Shown: positions 61,706 to 64,000 of the stretch, piece by piece
How positions within the stretch are numbered: position 1 is the first letter of the stretch
How the letters are laid out: the number at the start of each line of letters is the position of its first letter
DNA from: Bacteroidota bacterium
GTDB lineage: Bacteria > Bacteroidota > Bacteroidia > Palsa-965
Reading direction: 5' to 3'
Assembly (NCBI GenBank): GCA_020402865.1
Contig: JADBYT010000008.1
Location: forward strand, 62,001-126,000
DNA: 64,000 nt
Made by a program: the position numbers and the translations under genes
The notes under the pieces: generated by a model
What the model saw: only the letters and a program-made list of their open reading frames with translations
The model's database searches: none
What the model was told of the DNA's origin: nothing

Positions 61706-62358
61706 AACTGACACTTCCTCTCCTGCCCGACCGTTTTTTGCTCCACGCCCGCATTGTGCTTATCATTTTCACTGCGGTGGGCATTGGCGGCATGCTGCTT
61801 TTTCCCGACTGGTTTCCGCGCCTCACCCCGCTCAACCTGCTGCTCAATGCAGGGCTGCTCATCGCCGTGCTGCCGGGTGCCGATGTGAACTACCTGCGCT
61901 GGAGTCTGCTTTGTGCCGCCGCCGGCTTTGGCATTGAGCTTATGGGCGTGCGCACGGGTGTCATTTTCGGGCAGTACACCTACGGCCCCAGTCTGGGCAT
62001 TGCCGCCGGCGGTGTGCCGCTTATGATTGCCGTAAACTGGTGGATGACAGCCGTGTGCGCCTTTGCCATTGCCGCACGCATAAGCAGCCACACCTGGGTG
62101 CGCGCACTGCTGGGCGCCGCCCTCATGACTTTTCTCGACGCGCTGATTGAGCCTATGGCCACACCGCTCAATTTCTGGTATTTCGAGGGCGGTCTGGCGC
62201 CGCTGCGCAACTACATGGCCTGGTTCGGTATGGGCTTTTTTCTGCAGCTTATGGGCATTACGCTGGGTGTAAATCCGCGCAATCCGCTTGCTGTGGCCGT
62301 ATTTTGCCTTCAGGCCCTGCTTTTTATTGTACTCAATGCCGTGAACATTTTTAGCTGA
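61702..62358 (+). CDS. cruF: CruF-type carotenoid 1',2'-hydratase
   Basis: 218 residues from GTG 61702, overlapping the crtD stop by 4 nt. About seven hydrophobic helices. DUF422/CruF landmarks: GIELMGVRTGVIFGQYTYGPSLG, VPLMIAVNWWMT, FLDALIEPMATPLNFW and RNYMAWFGMGF. CruF adds water across the psi end of gamma-carotene to give a 1'-hydroxyl in myxol- and flexixanthin-type pathways. Inner membrane. Confidence 0.88.
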   Translation: MKLTLPLLPDRFLLHARIVLIIFTAVGIGGMLLFPDWFPRLTPLNLLLNAGLLIAVLPGADVNYLRWSLLCAAAGFGIELMGVRTGVIFGQYTYGPSLGIAAGGVPLMIAVNWWMTAVCAFAIAARISSHTWVRALLGAALMTFLDALIEPMATPLNFWYFEGGLAPLRNYMAWFGMGFFLQLMGITLGVNPRNPLAVAVFCLQALLFIVLNAVNIFS

Positions 62359-62366
62359 AATCTGTT

Positions 62367-62374
62367 CATCTTTG
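62367..62374 (+). promoter_or_regulatory. Possible -7 box for crtZ
   Basis: CATCTTTG, one mismatch to TAnnTTTG, about 28 nt upstream of the crtZ ATG, with T-rich sequence ATTTTTAG upstream. May provide a second promoter within the carotenoid cluster. Confidence 0.35.
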
Positions 62375-62402
62375 TGGTAATTCCATTCCGCATTTACACC
62401 AC

Positions 62403-62864
62403 ATGAACATATTACTTAACATTGGCATTGTACTGGCTACGTTTTTCTTCATGGAATTCATGGCCTGGTTTACGCACAAGTTTGTGATGCACGGCTTTCT
62501 CTGGTACCTCCACCGCGATCATCATCAGGGCAAGGAAGGCTGGTTCGAAAAAAACGATTCGTTCTTCCTCATCTTCGCCGTGCCCAGCGCATATTGTTTC
62601 ATGACCGGCATCATGTACAATGATTTTCGTTTGTTCATCGGCATTGGCATTGCGCTTTACGGCTTGTGCTACTTCCTTGTTCACGACATCATCATTCACC
62701 AGCGTTTCAAAATCTGGCGCAAGTGGGACAATAAATATGTGCTTGGCATCCGCCGCGCACATAAAATTCACCACAAGTATCTGGGCAAGGAAGACGGCGA
62801 AAATTTCGGCATGCTCATCGTCCCCATGCGCTACTTCCGTCAGGGTTACAAAGAACAGGCCTGA
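62403..62864 (+). CDS. crtZ: Beta-carotene hydroxylase CrtZ
   Basis: 153 residues, a fatty-acid-hydroxylase-superfamily di-iron membrane enzyme that hydroxylates the beta-ionone ring at C-3. The histidine motifs are all visible: HKFVMH (25-30), HRDHH (37-41), HDIIIHQR and HKIHHK. Four hydrophobic helices. Its TGA shares a base with the ATG of the cyclase gene (TGATG). Confidence 0.95.
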   Translation: MNILLNIGIVLATFFFMEFMAWFTHKFVMHGFLWYLHRDHHQGKEGWFEKNDSFFLIFAVPSAYCFMTGIMYNDFRLFIGIGIALYGLCYFLVHDIIIHQRFKIWRKWDNKYVLGIRRAHKIHHKYLGKEDGENFGMLIVPMRYFRQGYKEQA

Positions 62865-63559
62865 TGAGTCCCAACCTCACCTACATCATGCTGCATGCGG
62901 GCGCATTTACGTTTCCGTTTCTGCTCAGCTTCGATAAAAAAGTAGCATTCTGGCGCAGCTGGAAGTTTTTGTTTCCTGCAATATTAGTGGTAGCCGCACT
63001 GTTTGTAGCGTGGGATATTTATTTTACCAAACTCGGCGTGTGGGGTTTTACGCCGGAATATGTGCTTGGCTATTATCTGGTTAACCTTCCGCTCGAAGAA
63101 GTTCTTTTCTTCATTACCATTCCCTATTGCTGCATTTTTATTTACGCCTGTCTTGAAGCGTATATCAAGCGCGATTATTTTACCAATGTACACCGCTGGA
63201 TTACCGGAATGGTAATGCTCATTGCCTTCACACTCGGCTTTTTATATTTCGACCGTTACTACACTTCGTGGACGGGATTGATTTCGGGTGTGTTGCTGGC
63301 GTATTTGCTTTTTGTGGAAAAAGCAAAATGGATGGGGCGTTTCTGGATGAGTTATGTGGTGGTGCTGTTGCCGTTTTTTATCTGCAACGGCATACTTACT
63401 TCAAAGCCGGTAGTGTGGTATAATGATGCGGAGAATCTGGGCATCAGAATGTGGACCATTCCGGCCGATGATTTGTTGTATAATCTGATTATGCTGCTTG
63501 GCGTAACGTGGATTTTTGAGCGGCTGCGTACACGCTGGAAAACCTCAAGTGCAGCTTAG
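62864..63559 (+). CDS. crtYcd: CrtYcd-type lycopene beta-cyclase
   Basis: 231 residues, the fused length of the heterodimeric actinobacterial CrtYc/CrtYd. Six transmembrane helices in two repeats; first repeat signature LPLEEVLFF (PxEE) at about residue 74, second a related DDLLYNL at about 208. Cyclises psi ends to beta ends. With only one end cyclised and CruF on the other, the pigment would be monocyclic. Start codon overlaps crtZ. Confidence 0.9.
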   Translation: MSPNLTYIMLHAGAFTFPFLLSFDKKVAFWRSWKFLFPAILVVAALFVAWDIYFTKLGVWGFTPEYVLGYYLVNLPLEEVLFFITIPYCCIFIYACLEAYIKRDYFTNVHRWITGMVMLIAFTLGFLYFDRYYTSWTGLISGVLLAYLLFVEKAKWMGRFWMSYVVVLLPFFICNGILTSKPVVWYNDAENLGIRMWTIPADDLLYNLIMLLGVTWIFERLRTRWKTSSAA

Positions 63560-63562
63560 TCT

Positions 63563-64000
63563 TCAGGTAAAGATCTCTTTTCCTCTTTTTTCAAGCTCCT
63601 GCTTTATTTCGTTGTAATAACGGATATAGTTTTTTCTGGCCTTTTTATGCACTTCGGCAATTACCTGTTCATAATGCAGGGCAAGTTTTCTGAGTTCTCC
63701 CTCCGATAATTTATATAACGGTGTATGAGCCAATTCTTCCGCACTCGGCTCGTAAGTTGAATTAAACGCTTCCTCTGCAATTGATTTAGCAGGCACGTTA
63801 TTGAGTTTTTTCAACACAAATTTATTTTTGGGCAATTCACTTAACCCAGTAAAATCAAGATATTCACTTACCACACTTTCATCCATAGTTATCGGCACCC
63901 GTTCGTTGTACAAACGGTCTGTACCGTCTTTTTTAACGCCCGATATCCAGTATTCCTCACCTGTTTCCACATCAAAATGATTGTATTTGTAGCCTTGTGT
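63563..64000 (-). CDS. Partial gene of unknown function at window edge
   Basis: The frame is open to the end of the window; 145 residues are visible and the N-terminus lies outside. Contains YKYNHFDVETGEEYWISGVKKDGTDRLY, VPITMDESVVSEYLDF and a helical, basic C-terminus (HYEQVIAEVHKKARKNYIRYYNEIKQELEKRGKEIFT). No internal start is likely. I recognise no family. Converges on crtYcd, with 3 nt between stops. Confidence 0.65.
   Translation of the reverse strand, partial: TQGYKYNHFDVETGEEYWISGVKKDGTDRLYNERVPITMDESVVSEYLDFTGLSELPKNKFVLKKLNNVPAKSIAEEAFNSTYEPSAEELAHTPLYKLSEGELRKLALHYEQVIAEVHKKARKNYIRYYNEIKQELEKRGKEIFT

Overview
The window comes from a Bacteroidota chromosome. Three secreted proteins end in Type A type IX secretion (T9SS) sorting domains. 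The gliding-motility ATPase gene gldA is present, several promoters have the Bacteroidota -7 box TAnnTTTG, many exported proteins have Bacteroidota-only architectures (DUF4296, DUF5723, FadL plus a GDSL lipoprotein), and there is a carotenoid cluster of the monocyclic-carotenoid type. I cannot place it below phylum. I see no rRNA, tRNA, CRISPR array, transposase gene, prophage or conjugative module.

Layout. 1-6.8 kb (mostly minus): a PaaI-like thioesterase, two tandem paralogous exported von Willebrand A (VWA) proteins, an arylsulfotransferase-like propeller and a YCF48-like T9SS cargo. 6.9-10.8 kb (plus): a small membrane protein / winged-helix regulator / 2TM operon, then a GMC oxidoreductase translationally coupled to a sugar-epimerase-like protein. 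10.8-17.9 kb: csaA, an AT-rich gene for a degenerate GyrB-like protein, metK, lipoproteins, an FKBP-like exported protein, gldA and rsgA. 18-24.9 kb: a helical-repeat protein, a large T9SS protein, an orphan LytTR regulator, dtd. 23.7-31.2 kb holds the FAD oxidoreductase / DUF1365 / cyclopropane-fatty-acid synthase set, interrupted by a T9SS gene that carries an apparent frameshift in its signal peptide. 31.2-34.4 kb: an RluF-type pseudouridine synthase, der and era. 34.4-35.0 kb holds no protein gene but encodes a candidate small RNA with two hairpins that share one loop sequence. 36.5-40.6 kb: a 1341-residue subtilase-VWA fusion without a signal peptide.

40.6-51.2 kb is a fatty-acid utilisation region: a GDSL lipoprotein and FadL, then an apparent operon marR-fadN-fadA-acyl-CoA dehydrogenase-two hotdog thioesterases, divergent from a nitronate monooxygenase. 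FadL would import fatty acids, the dehydrogenase, FadN and FadA would run beta-oxidation, the thioesterases would release CoA, and MarR probably regulates. 51.2-56.5 kb is bounded by two nested repeat elements in inverted orientation and holds a membrane protein, an EamA exporter, a copper-chaperone-like protein, an aldehyde dehydrogenase and a GNAT acetyltransferase. 56.7-59.9 kb: a short-chain dehydrogenase, a DUF5723 outer-membrane protein and a DUF4296 lipoprotein. 60.2-63.6 kb: carotenoid genes crtD-like/cruF/crtZ/crtYcd, giving a hydroxylated gamma-carotene-derived pigment (saproxanthin/myxol/flexixanthin type) if crtB and crtI lie elsewhere.

The strongest candidates for new biology are the ATP-site-less GyrB-like protein (11144-12112), the twin-loop RNA (34689-34800) and the modular nested repeat family (8152, 51214, 56338).
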